A stretch of 64,000 bases of DNA from Plantago ovata. Taxonomy: Eukaryota > Streptophyta > Magnoliopsida > Lamiales > Plantaginaceae. The notes under the pieces are model-generated. The model worked only from the letters and a program-made list of their open reading frames with translations. It searched no databases and was not told the origin of the DNA. A program made the position numbers and the translations under genes. The DNA lies in NCBI GenBank assembly GCA_028274465.1, contig CM051455.1:75564489-75628488 (forward strand), given 5' to 3'. Shown one piece after another: positions 44,245-55,086 of this stretch (positions are counted from its first letter, which is position 1; every line of letters starts with the position of its first letter).

Positions 44245-46233
44245 GTCCTCCCCTTAACACGTTTGTATAGATCTCTCAGTCCCTCCTCCCAACTCGTCCA
44301 CTGGATCGGTAGATGCATCCAGTCAACCACTCTGCGGAGAATCTCATGAGTCTGCACGCATTGAAAAAAAAGGTGTTAGATTGTTTCCAGTTCTCCGCAA
44401 TAAACACAACATCCATCCGTTTGCAAGCCAAATCGATTAAGTCGGTCTTTTGTATCCAAACGCTTTCTAAGACAGAGCCAAATCATAAAAATGGCACGGG
44501 GGCGAGCCATATTGCCGCAAATAAGATCTTTCCATACAACAGGTGTATGCACCCCACGCAGCTCCTCATATATCATCTTCACGACATATCTCCCTTTAGT
44601 CATACAGTCCTCCCATGCCGTCAAGTAATGTACCAGGTCACGACACTTGAAGATGCTTCGCATAATCCATGAGCAGCCCCCCTTCGGCACATAGCTCGTA
44701 ACCGATGAATCTTTAGTATAATAACTGTGTATCCGACGGATCCAGATTTTGTGGTTTTATTTTGAAGATTCCAAAGCAATTTTGTAATCATCGCTTGGTT
44801 CCATTCCTTTAGTGCAACAACATTTGGGCCACCATACTAACGAGGAGAGCATACCTGTTCCCAGGCTACTAACGCTTTCTTTGATTGATTTTTCTTTCCG
44901 CTCCAAAGGTACACCCTGCATATACTTTCGATATGATGCAACACCTGCTTGGGCAAAGGAAAAACCTGTAACCAATAATTGGTAATTGAGAACAGAACAC
45001 TATTTATTATCTGGAGTCTTCCCGCATAGCTAAGCAATTTGGACGTCCAGTGTCTTATTCGGCCAAGGATCTTGTCAAGTAAAAGTTGACACATGTTTAT
45101 AGTTAACTTCTTAGAGGTCAAGGGCACCCCCAAGTAGCGCACAGGGAAGGATCCACATGAGAAACCAGTTCGGCTGAGGATAGCGGCTTGGTCAGCCGCA
45201 CACACCCCTCCAAAATAAACCTTGCATTTGTCATTATTGACCACCAAACCTGTAGCTCTAGAGAAAAGCTCAAATTGCTTCATGATAAGATCAACATAAA
45301 TTGTATCACCTCTCATAAAGACCATTAGATCATTAGCAAAACACAGATTTATAATTTTCAGCCTCTGACACTTAGGATGATAATTGAAATCAGGCTTGTA
45401 TGCAAGGCGTTGGAAGCATCTATGAAGATATTCCATGACCAGGACAAATAGTAAGGGAGATATTGGATCACCCTGTCGTAAGCCTCTTTTAGCTTTGAGG
45501 ATACGAGATGGAGTACCATTGATGGAGTAACGGTATGACACTGAGGTTACGCATATCATCACCCATTGCACATATTGAGTTGGGAAGCCCAATGCCTTCA
45601 AGATGCCTTCAAGCGCATACCATTCAACCGTGTCATAAGCTTTTTGGATGTCCATCTGCACCATGCACCTTGGTGAAATAACACTACGGTTATACCCTTT
45701 TACCAACTCTTGTGCCATAAGAATATTGTCCTGAATGTTCTTTCCCGGTAGGAAAGCAGATTGACTATCATCAACCACTTCATTAATTACCTTCCCCAAG
45801 CGATTAGTAATAATCTTTGAGATGATCTTATAAAGTGTAGTGCAGCAGGAAATTGGTCTCATCGCCTTCATAGTATTCGCACCTGTTGTTTTTTGAATTA
45901 AAGTAACTAAAGTACAATTCCAAGCGGGATAGAGGGTACCATGATTGAAGAACTCATGTATAGCGGCCACTACATCGTTCTTTATATAGCTCCAGGTTGC
46001 TTTAAAAAATTTGGCGGTGAGCCCATCAACCCCTGGAGCTTTGGTAAACCCAATGCCTTTGAGCGCCTCCACTATTTCTTTTTCAGTAACGACAGTGATC
46101 AGCTCTTCCCTCTCGGTCTTGAAAGATGAGGTCCAGCCCATAGAATTTCAATGTTAACCATTTCAGTACTAGGGGCCGCTTCTCCAACCAATAGGCCATA
46201 GAAATTCAGAATTTCCTCTTCAAGTTCAGCATG
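44245..46233 (-). pseudogene. L1-type LINE fragment: reverse transcriptase and zf-RVT domain
   Basis: The main frame is 46141 to 44837 (434 codons); coding similarity also extends upstream to about 46230 and downstream to 44376 and beyond. RT motifs in order: K-A-P-G-V-D-G-L, R-P-I-S-C-C-T-x-L-Y-K-I-I-S-K, S-Q-S-A-F-L-P-G-K-N-I, M-D-I-Q-K-A-Y-D-T-V-E-W, R-G-L-R-Q-G-D-P-I-S-P-L-L, then F-A-N-D-L where active elements have F-A-D-D-L, so one catalytic Asp is lost. The zf-RVT part has C-C-V-Y-C-G-E-L-E-T near 44385. It is 5'-truncated at about 46234, and its 3' end is cut off by element B. Dead copy. Confidence 0.9.
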
Positions 46234-47503
46234 TGTATATACTGGGGAGAATTGATTGCTGACTATAAACTACATAAAGACTCGTGGGTGAAAAAAGCCA
46301 TGCTGATAGGAAGATGTGGGCCCATGCATATTTTAAAAGTACTTTCTTTGGAGGACACCGGACTACGGGCGTGCAGAGTCCGTAAATTCCATTGTGAAAC
46401 AGTACGTAAACAATCACTGTACAGCTACAGACTTTGTGCATTTCTACCACGTCATCATAACATTAAATAGAAGAAGAAGTATAGGTATGCAAATAGAAGC
46501 TGAGGAAAGGAGCAAAAGAGTGTTTAGAGCGGAGACTGGGCTCATTGATTTAGAAAAGGATGTTTTTGCCAGATGCACGTCAGTCGCATTTCTGAAGATC
46601 CAACAGAATCTTAAAGATGAGCAGTTACTTGTAAAATCATCGAGTGGTCTTATAGACAACACTGTGATAGCTGTATTTAGAAAATCATATGGTGAGCGGC
46701 TGTGTGCGGAAATGAGTGTGGAGGTTGACATCTAAGGACGTATGTTCCAATGCGATTGTTGTTTGCATGAATCCGAAGGCATTCCATGCTCACACCTTAT
46801 TTATTGTTTTAAGATTATGGGCCTTACTACTTTCCCAGATTGAAGTATACATAGACGGTGGCTGTTTGAGACTGAAAAGAACTTGCGGATAATGTATAGT
46901 AACAAAAAAAATCCATGACATTAGTGACGACGTTAAATTTTTTAAGGTAATGATTAATATTAAGAAACTGTCAGCCAGAGGTAATAAAGAGTTAGACAAA
47001 GTGCTTAGAATTATGGAGGAATGTGAGGAAAGATTAGAACGGGGTCGTAGTATGAACGACGACAGTACTGGCAAGGAGAAAACTTCCACACCTCGTAAGG
47101 GGCATTTCCATGTACGCGATCCTGAAAAAGTAGTGTCCAAAGGTGGCACTTCAAAAAGACCCCAGGGTTGCGGTTATTGCAAGTAAGTTCTTTAATTATT
47201 ATCAACAGTTAAAAGCATATATATTTTATTTCAGATTTTGCATACTTGTGGATTGCTTAATTTGTTTTGAAATAACCTTTCAGAGAACTGGGACACAACA
47301 AAACGTCTTGCGAAAGGTATAAGGAATACCTGGAGAAGATGAGGAGAGAAGAAGAAGAAGCAAAAGCAAAAGCCGAAGAAGAAGAAGAAAAAGAAGAAGA
47401 ACAACAACAAAGAAGAAGAAGAAGAAGAAGAAGAAGAAGAAGAAGAGAAGAAAGAAGAACTAGAACACCCGATTTATATATTTATTCATTGTTAATCAAC
47501 TGA
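46234..47503 (+). pseudogene. FAR1/FHY3-like (MULE-derived) pseudogene, C-terminal half
   Basis: Begins abruptly at the LINE edge. About 46240-46310 reads D-S-W-V-K-K-A-M, then shifts frame to W-A-H-A-Y-F-K and R-T-T-x-R-A-E-S-V-N-S, the hallmark end of the MULE/FAR1 transposase domain. A TAA at 46732-46734 precedes a SWIM zinc finger (C-D-C, then C-S-H, 46755-46800). After a short linker a GT-AG intron (47183-47283) splits a CX2CX4HX4C knuckle, C-G-Y-C-K-E-L-G-H-N-K-T-S-C. The tail is a (GAA)n run giving poly-Glu then poly-Arg, with a TGA at 47501-47503. Frame loss plus stop make it a pseudogene of a domesticated-transposase transcription factor family or a MULE relative. Confidence 0.75.
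47183..47283 (+). other. Intron in the FAR1-like pseudogene
   Basis: GTAAGTTCTT donor and ACCTTTCAG acceptor. Splicing restores the zinc knuckle spacing exactly, which supports the call and shows the copy is not a processed retrocopy. Confidence 0.7.
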
Positions 47504-48132
47504 TGATAGATACTCGGTCATGTATTTATCGATGTGATGCTCCTCTTGAACGCCATTTTTATATCTATTGCTGTTTCTTGATCTGCCTTTATGCATACTC
47601 TTCCTTATAAGCTCGATCAAAATTTGTATTTCACAGCGTATTGTTCTGTATGAGATAGGTATTTACTTGATGATGTTGCTCTTGAGGTTACATTTGGTTC
47701 TAGCGTTTATTTAGTTGTTGGACACCATTGTTTGGATTTTATCGCATGTTGAGGCTAACCCTTGTTTCATTGTCATCTCATCGTTGTTGTGGTTTGACAG
47801 TAATCTGGAAATGTTGTACTAGTAATCTGGAAATGTTGTGGCTGCATATATATGTAGTTGCAATTCTCCATAATATTATTAATGATATTTCTCAGAATTA
47901 GAAATGTACGTATAACAAAAATCACTAAAATAACATATAATATAAATGTATTTATTGTTGTTCACACAATTTATCATGCAACAACACGGTGGTGTTGTTC
48001 TTCACTCACCTCTGCGTTCGATTCGGTGTCATCATCAGCATTTTCTTATCTATCCTTCAATTCCATCTTAGTATCATCCCCTGAGAAGAATCCCTGAACA
48101 GAATTATGCTTGCAGACACATCTTTTCATGTG

Positions 48133-48236
48133 GTATTTTTCGTCCAAGTGTTTAGTTAGTGGTTCATCAAATCGAAACATTCTATCAAATTAGACTAGTA
48201 AGTCTATCATACAAATTATTTAGTTTATTATTTAAT
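48133..48236. repeat. Direct repeat, copy 1 (about 104 bp)
   Basis: Shares CGTCCAAGTGT, TTAGTTAGTGGTTCATCAAA and CTATCAAATTAGACTAGTA with 48777-48880. The copies bracket about 540 bp, a geometry seen in miniature terminal-repeat elements, but neither TG...CA ends nor a target duplication could be fixed. Confidence 0.5.
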
Positions 48237-48776
48237 CGTAAAATCATTTTGAATGCCCAAGAGGAAAGCAATAATGAAAGAAATAATAAAAACTACGTTA
48301 ACACACTATTGTCCATGTTTTAAAATTCAAAAATGTATTCAATTTCTGAGATATTTTACATGAACACTAATCATTTCATATATTTGTTGTACACAAATGG
48401 ATGCTATACAGTTTACAATGTTAAGCAATAATACAAGTAAAACGGTTGCTCGTGAATTTCGACGCAATCGCACGAGTCAATTTTAGATTTCACTTTCCAA
48501 TGCTCTGTTAACAATTTCTTGGGCCGCCCTAATTTTAATTTGGGGAAGAACAAGGGCAATTTGAATTATTCAGGCCGCCTGGTGTTGTGATCCTATGCAT
48601 CGGCGAATATGTGTTCCACGAACATACAGGCGCTCCGCTGCTCCGTTCGTGTCATTTTGGCATTTCCTCGTTTCTTCCTTTTGGCACAGTGGCCTGGTGC
48701 TGGATCACGTGGTAATGGGCCGAGGCCCATCCGCTACATTTCCTCTACACCCTGTTTTTTGTTCATTATCCAATTA

Positions 48777-48880
48777 GTATTTTACGTCCAAGTGTATTAG
48801 TTAGTGGTTCATCAAATCGATACTTTCTATCAAATTAGACTAGTAATCTATCATTCAAATTATTTAATTTATTACTTAAT
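48777..48880. repeat. Direct repeat, copy 2
   Basis: Partner of 48133-48236. A more diverged third relative starts near 56797 (ACGCCCAAGCGT, then TTCATCATATAAT). Confidence 0.5.
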
Positions 48881-48931
48881 GATCTCATCTAAAAGTCCAA
48901 TTAATGATACAATAAATCAGTGGGTTTGGAG

Positions 48932-48952
48932 TTTAGGGTTTAGGGTTTAGGG
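48932..48952 (+). repeat. Short telomere-like run, three TTTAGGG units
   Basis: Three exact heptamers of the Arabidopsis-type telomere repeat. Short runs like this are common in plant DNA, also as telobox promoter motifs. Confidence 0.7.
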
Positions 48953-49265
48953 TTGGATATCAAATGAACTTTTTCACCTCTGGTATCACAATGTAATATA
49001 CGTCCTACTACGGGTACCCAAACACCATATTCCAGTTTTTAGTCCATAAACGATGTTATAAGTTTCGTTTTAGTCCACCATACTATTCGGAGCTTGCGGT
49101 TCACTTCTATTAGTATTTTTTTTCATCGTAAATTAATACTATATAATAACATAAGAGAAAACAGTACTCCATCCTTCCCTTCTAAAGCTTTCTGTTTACT
49201 GTTTCCAGAATAATTGTTATAAAAATATTTAAAATAGAAAACACCTCAGAAAAAAGTCTGTGAGG

Positions 49266-52015
49266 TGATGAACCGAGATTGTCAGACTCAATTAATCAAA
49301 TAAATTTGTTTTTAGCCAAAGGCAATTCACAACTACAACGAAAATCAAGGCACGTAGTGTAGAAGTAAAATAACCTCGAGTGTCGATCTCTAAGGACTAT
49401 AACTAGCTTTATCTAATTTAACCTAAACTATAAACTCAACAAACGACTTAGCACAGATTTTCTTGTCAATAATAATGGAAGTTAGCGATAGTATGATCAT
49501 TCAAAGCATCAAGTTAATAATTATGCATGAAGTACTTGAACGTTTGCATAGAAATCTAAGATCATGAATTGTCAAATGTGTTTCGTTCAATTCAACACTA
49601 CGAAGATAGAGGGCTTAGATAGATCAAAGAAATAAAGCAATAAGTCAAGTCTGAATCGCGTTACAGCCAATCATGCATAATTAAGAACCCTAGCTAAGAA
49701 ATCACATACTATCACCAACGATAGATTTAGCTACTCATAGATAGATTGTTAGGAAACTTGTAATTTTGATGAGCAATTAACCATTCTAAATTAAGAAAAG
49801 TCCAGTAACTAGTACTCTTAAGGTCCATAGGAATTTAGAATTTTAAGGACATTGTAAAAGAGGAACGTTTGCTGAAGACTTAGAATAGGTGCTAGATAGG
49901 TATGTTTTACCGCTTATGATGTATCTTGTTTTCTGAAAAGAAAAACAACCTATTGAAGCATTTGCTGATGATGTACTTTGTTTACACAAACAAACTATTG
50001 AAGCATTTAGAACCGTTCAGAAACTTGAAGAATTCGAAGAACTGAAGACAAGAAGATTTCTGAAGACTGGTATCTACAAAGGCACATGTTGCTCAGAAAG
50101 TGGAAACTTCAGCAACAACTTGCATAAGTGAAAATCTAAACGACAGAGTAGGTTGTGCTTGCTGAAACTGAGACTGACCACTTGCTGATGAACATATGTG
50201 ACCTCCTTGCTGATAGTACTTGCATTTGCGCTCCAACGTTCATGTTTGAATCTCATTCAAATGAACATTAAATGCAAAGCATGCACGCGAAGTACATGAA
50301 GACTAGAAGACAAATATAGGACGCTGCTGAAAGTACAAAAGCAAGACAGTGACATCTTAAGGAACAAAACCTTAGAATTTGAAATTCAAACGGCTCCTTT
50401 GACTCACTATAAATAGAGGTCATCCGGCAAAGAGTTGAAGTGTGTCAACAACGTGATCAAACTCTCACTTGTGCTTAAACTCACATACCCTTCAAACACT
50501 CTTTACTGCCATTGATCCGTTCCAAGACTTAAAGCTTGAAAATGCTACTTGTGAAGAAGTATAACATACACGGCTAAGAAATTAGTTAAGTGTTCTTTCT
50601 TTCGAACAAGAACAAGTCTTGACACCAGAAACAATCAAACTTGTTTACTGCAAAGTATTCAAAGTTTTGTTTCTTAGATTACTTGTTGTAGCTGAATAAG
50701 TTATAATCAAGTTATCTCATCCCAAACCTCTCTAACTGAAAATACACCCTTTCAGGCGTGAAATTCAGGGGGAACTTAATCGAGCATAGTGTTGCTGATT
50801 AAAAGTCCCAAGTTTGGTGGAGAACAAGGTTTCGTTCTCTAGTTAGGTTGGAAACGAAGCAAGTGTGCTTTGGTTTCTGTTTGAATCGCTCTAGATAGGT
50901 GTTGTAAGGAACCTCAAACTTGTCTTAGTGGATTCAGTCCTAGAAAGGACAAAGTGGATTAGTTGAGAGATTACGCCACTCTCAGATACCACTATAAAAG
51001 TGTTTGTGTGATTTACTTACTGCATTTAGTTTTCAGCAAAGCATATCTATCTGTACACAGTCAATCTGTTCACTTGCTGAAACTATTACTTACTGACAAA
51101 GCACTTATTGCATCAAAGACTTCTTTTCTCTGATTTTAAGTATCATGAAAACTCGTTACTGAAAAGTAACTTGCGCTTGGTGAGAAAGTTAAGTATCAAC
51201 AAACTCATTACTGAAAAGTAATAAGTCCTTGATGAGAAAGTTTTTAAACGACGAAAGTTTGAAAAGACTATTCAACCCCCCCCCCTCTAGTCTTTTCTTG
51301 TTGTTTAAAGGGACCAACATAGATTGCAATCAACAAGAATCAAAACAAGATTGAATGAAAACATGTTGAAAGAAATAAATAAAAGTAGAAAAATCGTGAG
51401 ATACAAGTTACCAACGAAGGTTGTCAATCTCCGAAGAATTGCCAACTCACAAGCAAGAATTGATAAACAACGAGGTCCAATTGCTATGCTTAATCCTCCA
51501 AATTGATAATAAAAAGAGTCTCCTATGCTAAGAATTCCCATAACAGGCTCTGGAGAATTTGTCTCTCAAAATAATGTGAAAACGTATGAAAAACGTAAAA
51601 ACATGCGAAACTATATATAGGAGTGCGGAAGACGTGGGGCGAACCGCCCCACATCCCGAGCGAACCGCCCGGGAGCTCCAGTGGCGTTGGACGCGTTTTA
51701 TTGACTTGATTTCCTTTTTGGACTCGAATTTTGTCTTCTAGTGACCTTTAAGCCTTGAAACTCGACCCCGAGACCTAAAATCTCGTCCGGAACCTTCTAG
51801 ATACACCACGGATGACCACGAAACACCGAATCTTTGTTCTCTTCAACATAATTGCCCGGAAAATCACGTTTTTTACCTAAAACCTGAAAAATGCAAAGAA
51901 AAGGGAAACGTGACACTATTCTAATAAATGCACTAAAATATAGCTAAATGAACATAGAGGATAGCTAAATAGGTGAAAAAAGACTCAAATGAAGGTGTAA
52001 AATACACGATCATCA
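49266..52015 (-). repeat. 3' LTR of element F, interrupted by a solo LTR
   Basis: Two pieces, 49266-49746 and 51325-52015 (1172 bp together). TATA box near 51613 and two or three partly decayed palindromes at about 51636-51673. The adjacent PPT reads as ACTCCCCAAACC on plus (52017-52028). Confidence 0.9.
49747..51319 (+). repeat. Solo LTR of the D family (1573 bp) inside element F
   Basis: TGTTAGG to CCAACA, flanked by the 5-bp duplication TAGAT (49742-49746 and 51320-51324). The unoccupied site is visible in F's other LTR at 55563-55567. No internal sequence remains, so it arose by recombination between two LTRs. It differs from D's LTRs at many positions and is therefore a separate, older insertion. 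Confidence 0.95.
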
Positions 52016-52028
52016 AACTCCCCAAACC

Positions 52029-53970
52029 GAACCTATTGAATCAACTAAGCTAGACTCTAATGCAGAAAACCAATGCAACACACAAAATGGAGTCTCATGC
52101 CAAACGTAATGAACTAATCTATTGAATCTATCAAAAACTTATGAACAATGACCATACGAATCATAACGTGAATATTGGTTGAAAAATGCCTCGATTGCCT
52201 CATACACATTCAAATATGCACTATGTTAAACAAGATAGTCTCTCGTAACATTCTCTACCTGGACCTAGTCAGTGACGACGTAATGAAACATGTTAAAATA
52301 CGAATGGTTATCCCGTGCCTATGAAACTGAGGGCTTACTGTTGTTCACCAAGTTAAGACTTTTCCTCAAAGAGGTCGAACCAATACTGGCTCTCATCAAA
52401 CGAAGGAGGGTTCCCTAAAAGTTCATACTCCCCTATTCTACTCATCTCTCAAGCAAAGTCATAAACTAATCACCACTTCCTGAATAGCAGGACGAGGGTG
52501 GTCTAGAACAGATGACACTGAAACAAACAAAAGACAAACTTTACAACTCGATTACGAACATTACATGAATTGAAAACCAAGACAAACACTTTGCTAAACT
52601 GCTTTTTGGCTTTCTTTGGACCCTTCTTTGCTTTTTTGGGGTCTCTTTTTTTCATTTTTTTCTATTCCTGGAATTTTTCTTTTTTTTCCTTTCTTTTTTT
52701 TTTTTTGTATATAGCCAGCAGTAGCACAACGAAAAAGAAATTACAATGACTCACCAATGACCTCCCCAAACCTATTCGAAAGAATAGGTTGGAGCACAAA
52801 CTTTACGAAAACGGAAAACAAACTCACAACACTCAAAATCGAAAAACAAGTCTAATGATAGCGTAACCCCCTCCCCAAACCTATTTGAAAGAATAGGTTG
52901 CAAACAAAGGATCACACAATCTCACACTACCTCCTTCCTAGGCATTTAGCAATCTCAAAGCAAGGTGGAGACTTGTTGCCTCTTAGGTACATGATTACAC
53001 GGGAAAACAACCACAAGACTCTAACATGCATCATCCTATTATAAAGGCCTTCGTGAACCGCAGTAGAGAAAACACCACTGAGTGATGTCGAGACTACCAA
53101 GCTTAACTAAGTGCATATATAAATGTTACTAGCCAAGCGAAAAAAACCTCAAACAAATTCATAGAGATGAAACATATGGTTAAGGTCATAACTAGTTAAT
53201 CTACCCAATAAAGAACTTCAAAAAATTTGGCAATAAACTCCACACAAAAACATGCAAAACTATACTAGGATGAATGTAGTATATGCTACTAAATACTAAG
53301 AAAGCGGTAAACGTGAAAATGCAAACAAAGGGTTTCACGAGTTTATCATAAGCAAAACAAGTATAGAGATAGCCAGCGATAATCGCCCCCCCCCCCCCCC
53401 AAACCTGAACGTCGTCGCTCGTCCCGAACATCGAAAGTGATTTAAGGTGAGATCTACTTGTACCTGTAACCTATAGGAATCAAGGAAACTCGTGAGAAAT
53501 CAAAACGGGCGATAAAATAAGTAAAAAGATCAATAATTTAGCATAATAGGAGAAAAATGAGATTCCGAACAAAAATCCGGACCTCCGGGTTTCTGGACAC
53601 CCGGGGCGAACCGCCCCAAGTGGCAGGCGATTCGCCTGGGGCGTCCAGAACGTCCCAGGTGGCCTGGTCTTGCCAGGCGAACCGCCCCCCATGGCATCTC
53701 CAGACTCCTGGAGACGCCTTTTTCTTCCCAAAACGCAAAATTATCATCTTAAAACCTATTTTATCACCAAAAACACACGAAAAATAAATATGCATGCAAT
53801 GCAAGAAAGCGATAAAACTAAACTACATGCAACCATTACCACTAATGTTATCCATTATCAAATGGAAACGAATCTTGTGCATCCGTTCCATTACTCCTCG
53901 CATCTTGGGAACCATCCTTGGCTCCTCTCCGTATCTGCTCAAGCAAGTCCATGATTCCCTGAAAACTAAA
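52029..53970 (-). other. 3' non-coding domain of element F
   Basis: Minus-strand counterpart of 41047-42571. Hairpins at 52769-52790 and 52878-52899, PPT-like motifs at 52761-52772 and 52870-52881, and a pyrimidine tract (purine on the element's sense strand) at about 52615-52715. The most upstream PPT-like motif of C is replaced here by a run of about 16 C (53385-53401). Palindromes of the GGGCGA type recur at about 53598-53692. No gene. Confidence 0.7.
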
Positions 53971-53996
53971 ATTAACAAAACCAATAGAAACAAAAT

Positions 53997-54757
53997 CTAA
54001 AAATAACGAAGGGAATCAGATGGAAAATAAAAAGAGAAAAGAGGATAAAAACTCCTTTGGAACTCATAGGTGGGTGCATGGACCAGAACGTAGGAGTCAA
54101 GATCAAGAGTATCTGCCGCAATTGATTCAGAGACACCAAAATCTTCAGAGATTGGCTCCTCGACCTCAACACAACTCACGCCATCACCTTCTGACTCAAG
54201 TGAAGCAATGGATCCAGTTATCACCTCCTCCACGACTTCCTCTTGACCAGCAACCTCTCGACATCCACAAGTAAGGACGTGGAATCCAAGCTAAGCACTG
54301 AGGAGACTTCATCAATGGATTCTTCTCCACATTCCTCTTCATCGGCAATGTCGATTTCTGGTGGCTGACTACTGAAGCGAGACGTCCATGCCCTTGACCC
54401 GGGAGGTGAGTCCCTATCCCAATGTTCCAGAAACTTGCTAGTTACTTCACCCCAAGTGCGCAACGATTTTTCCGGCGGGATTCTGAGCCATCCTCGAGCG
54501 TACCCTTTCAAGGCTCCCATAAATCCTCTCATACAAAGTTGCTCATGTGATAAAATAACCCCCTCCACATTCTCACGAGGTTTCCTCAACACACCTTCCT
54601 CGTACGTGTCTAAGAACCCTCTTGGATTATCACCCATCGAAAACGTGGAGAGAATGGAGTAGTACGAAGGATCGAAGTCATAATCCCTACAATCGTCATC
54701 CAATGTTATGCAAGGCCCTCGAGGCATCACATACCGGGGAAACGGGGGTTGACTCAT
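53997..54757 (-). pseudogene. gag: Short gag-like ORF of element F
   Basis: Open from ATG at 54757 to 54221 (178 codons); an acidic continuation is open in another frame to 53997, so one frameshift near 54230 is likely. The pattern F-S-M-G-D-N-P-R-G-F-L-D-T-Y-E-E, E-Q-L-C-M-R-G-F, A-L-K-G-Y-A-R-G-W, S-L-R-T-W-G-E-V is shared with element C's gag (P-L-S-F-I-R-S-Y-E-E, D-Q-L-C-R-K-L-F, A-L-G-Y-E-P-R-I-W, S-L-K-T-W). No CCHC knuckle. It probably encodes or encoded a capsid domain only. Confidence 0.65.
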
Positions 54758-55065
54758 CCTTTCATATGACTAGTTTCTGCACATGAGGAAACAAGAAACC
54801 AAGGAGCAGAATCCACAAAAGAAAAAAGAAAAACTTGCAAAGAAAAACACAAAGAGTGCAAACTAACACAATTAATCAAGAACTTCGAGAGCACAAGCAC
54901 GCAAGGTAACCAAGATCAGATTGGATGAATTTACTGAAAAAGATAGGGGGAAAGAAATAGGGTAAGAGAGTGAAATTTTCTGAGAGCAAACACCTAGAGC
55001 CTGTTCTTCTGTAGGGAATTGAATGCTGAAAATATAAATAAGCTAAACAGAAAAAAGGAGTATAG

Positions 55066-55083
55066 TCCCCGGAAGCGGCGCCA
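55066..55083 (-). promoter_or_regulatory. Primer binding site of element F
   Basis: On the minus strand TGGCGCCGCTTCCGGGGA, two bases different from element C's PBS, three bases from the LTR. Confidence 0.85.
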
Positions 55084-55086
55084 ATT

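Larger units (their letters stand above)
47504..49260. other. AT-rich host intergenic DNA with a direct repeat
   Basis: No convincing gene. A minus-strand stretch near 48000-48120 looks weakly coding (acidic, Asp/Glu-rich) but has a stop. Direct repeat 48133-48236 and 48777-48880. Three TTTAGGG units at 48932-48952. A CTCCATCC-type stretch near 49168 resembles the edge of a common plant MITE; element F inserted 95 bp further on. Confidence 0.5.

Noticed and set aside
48932..48952. Telomere or interstitial telomeric array
   Set aside because: Only three heptamers; too short to infer a chromosome end or fusion.
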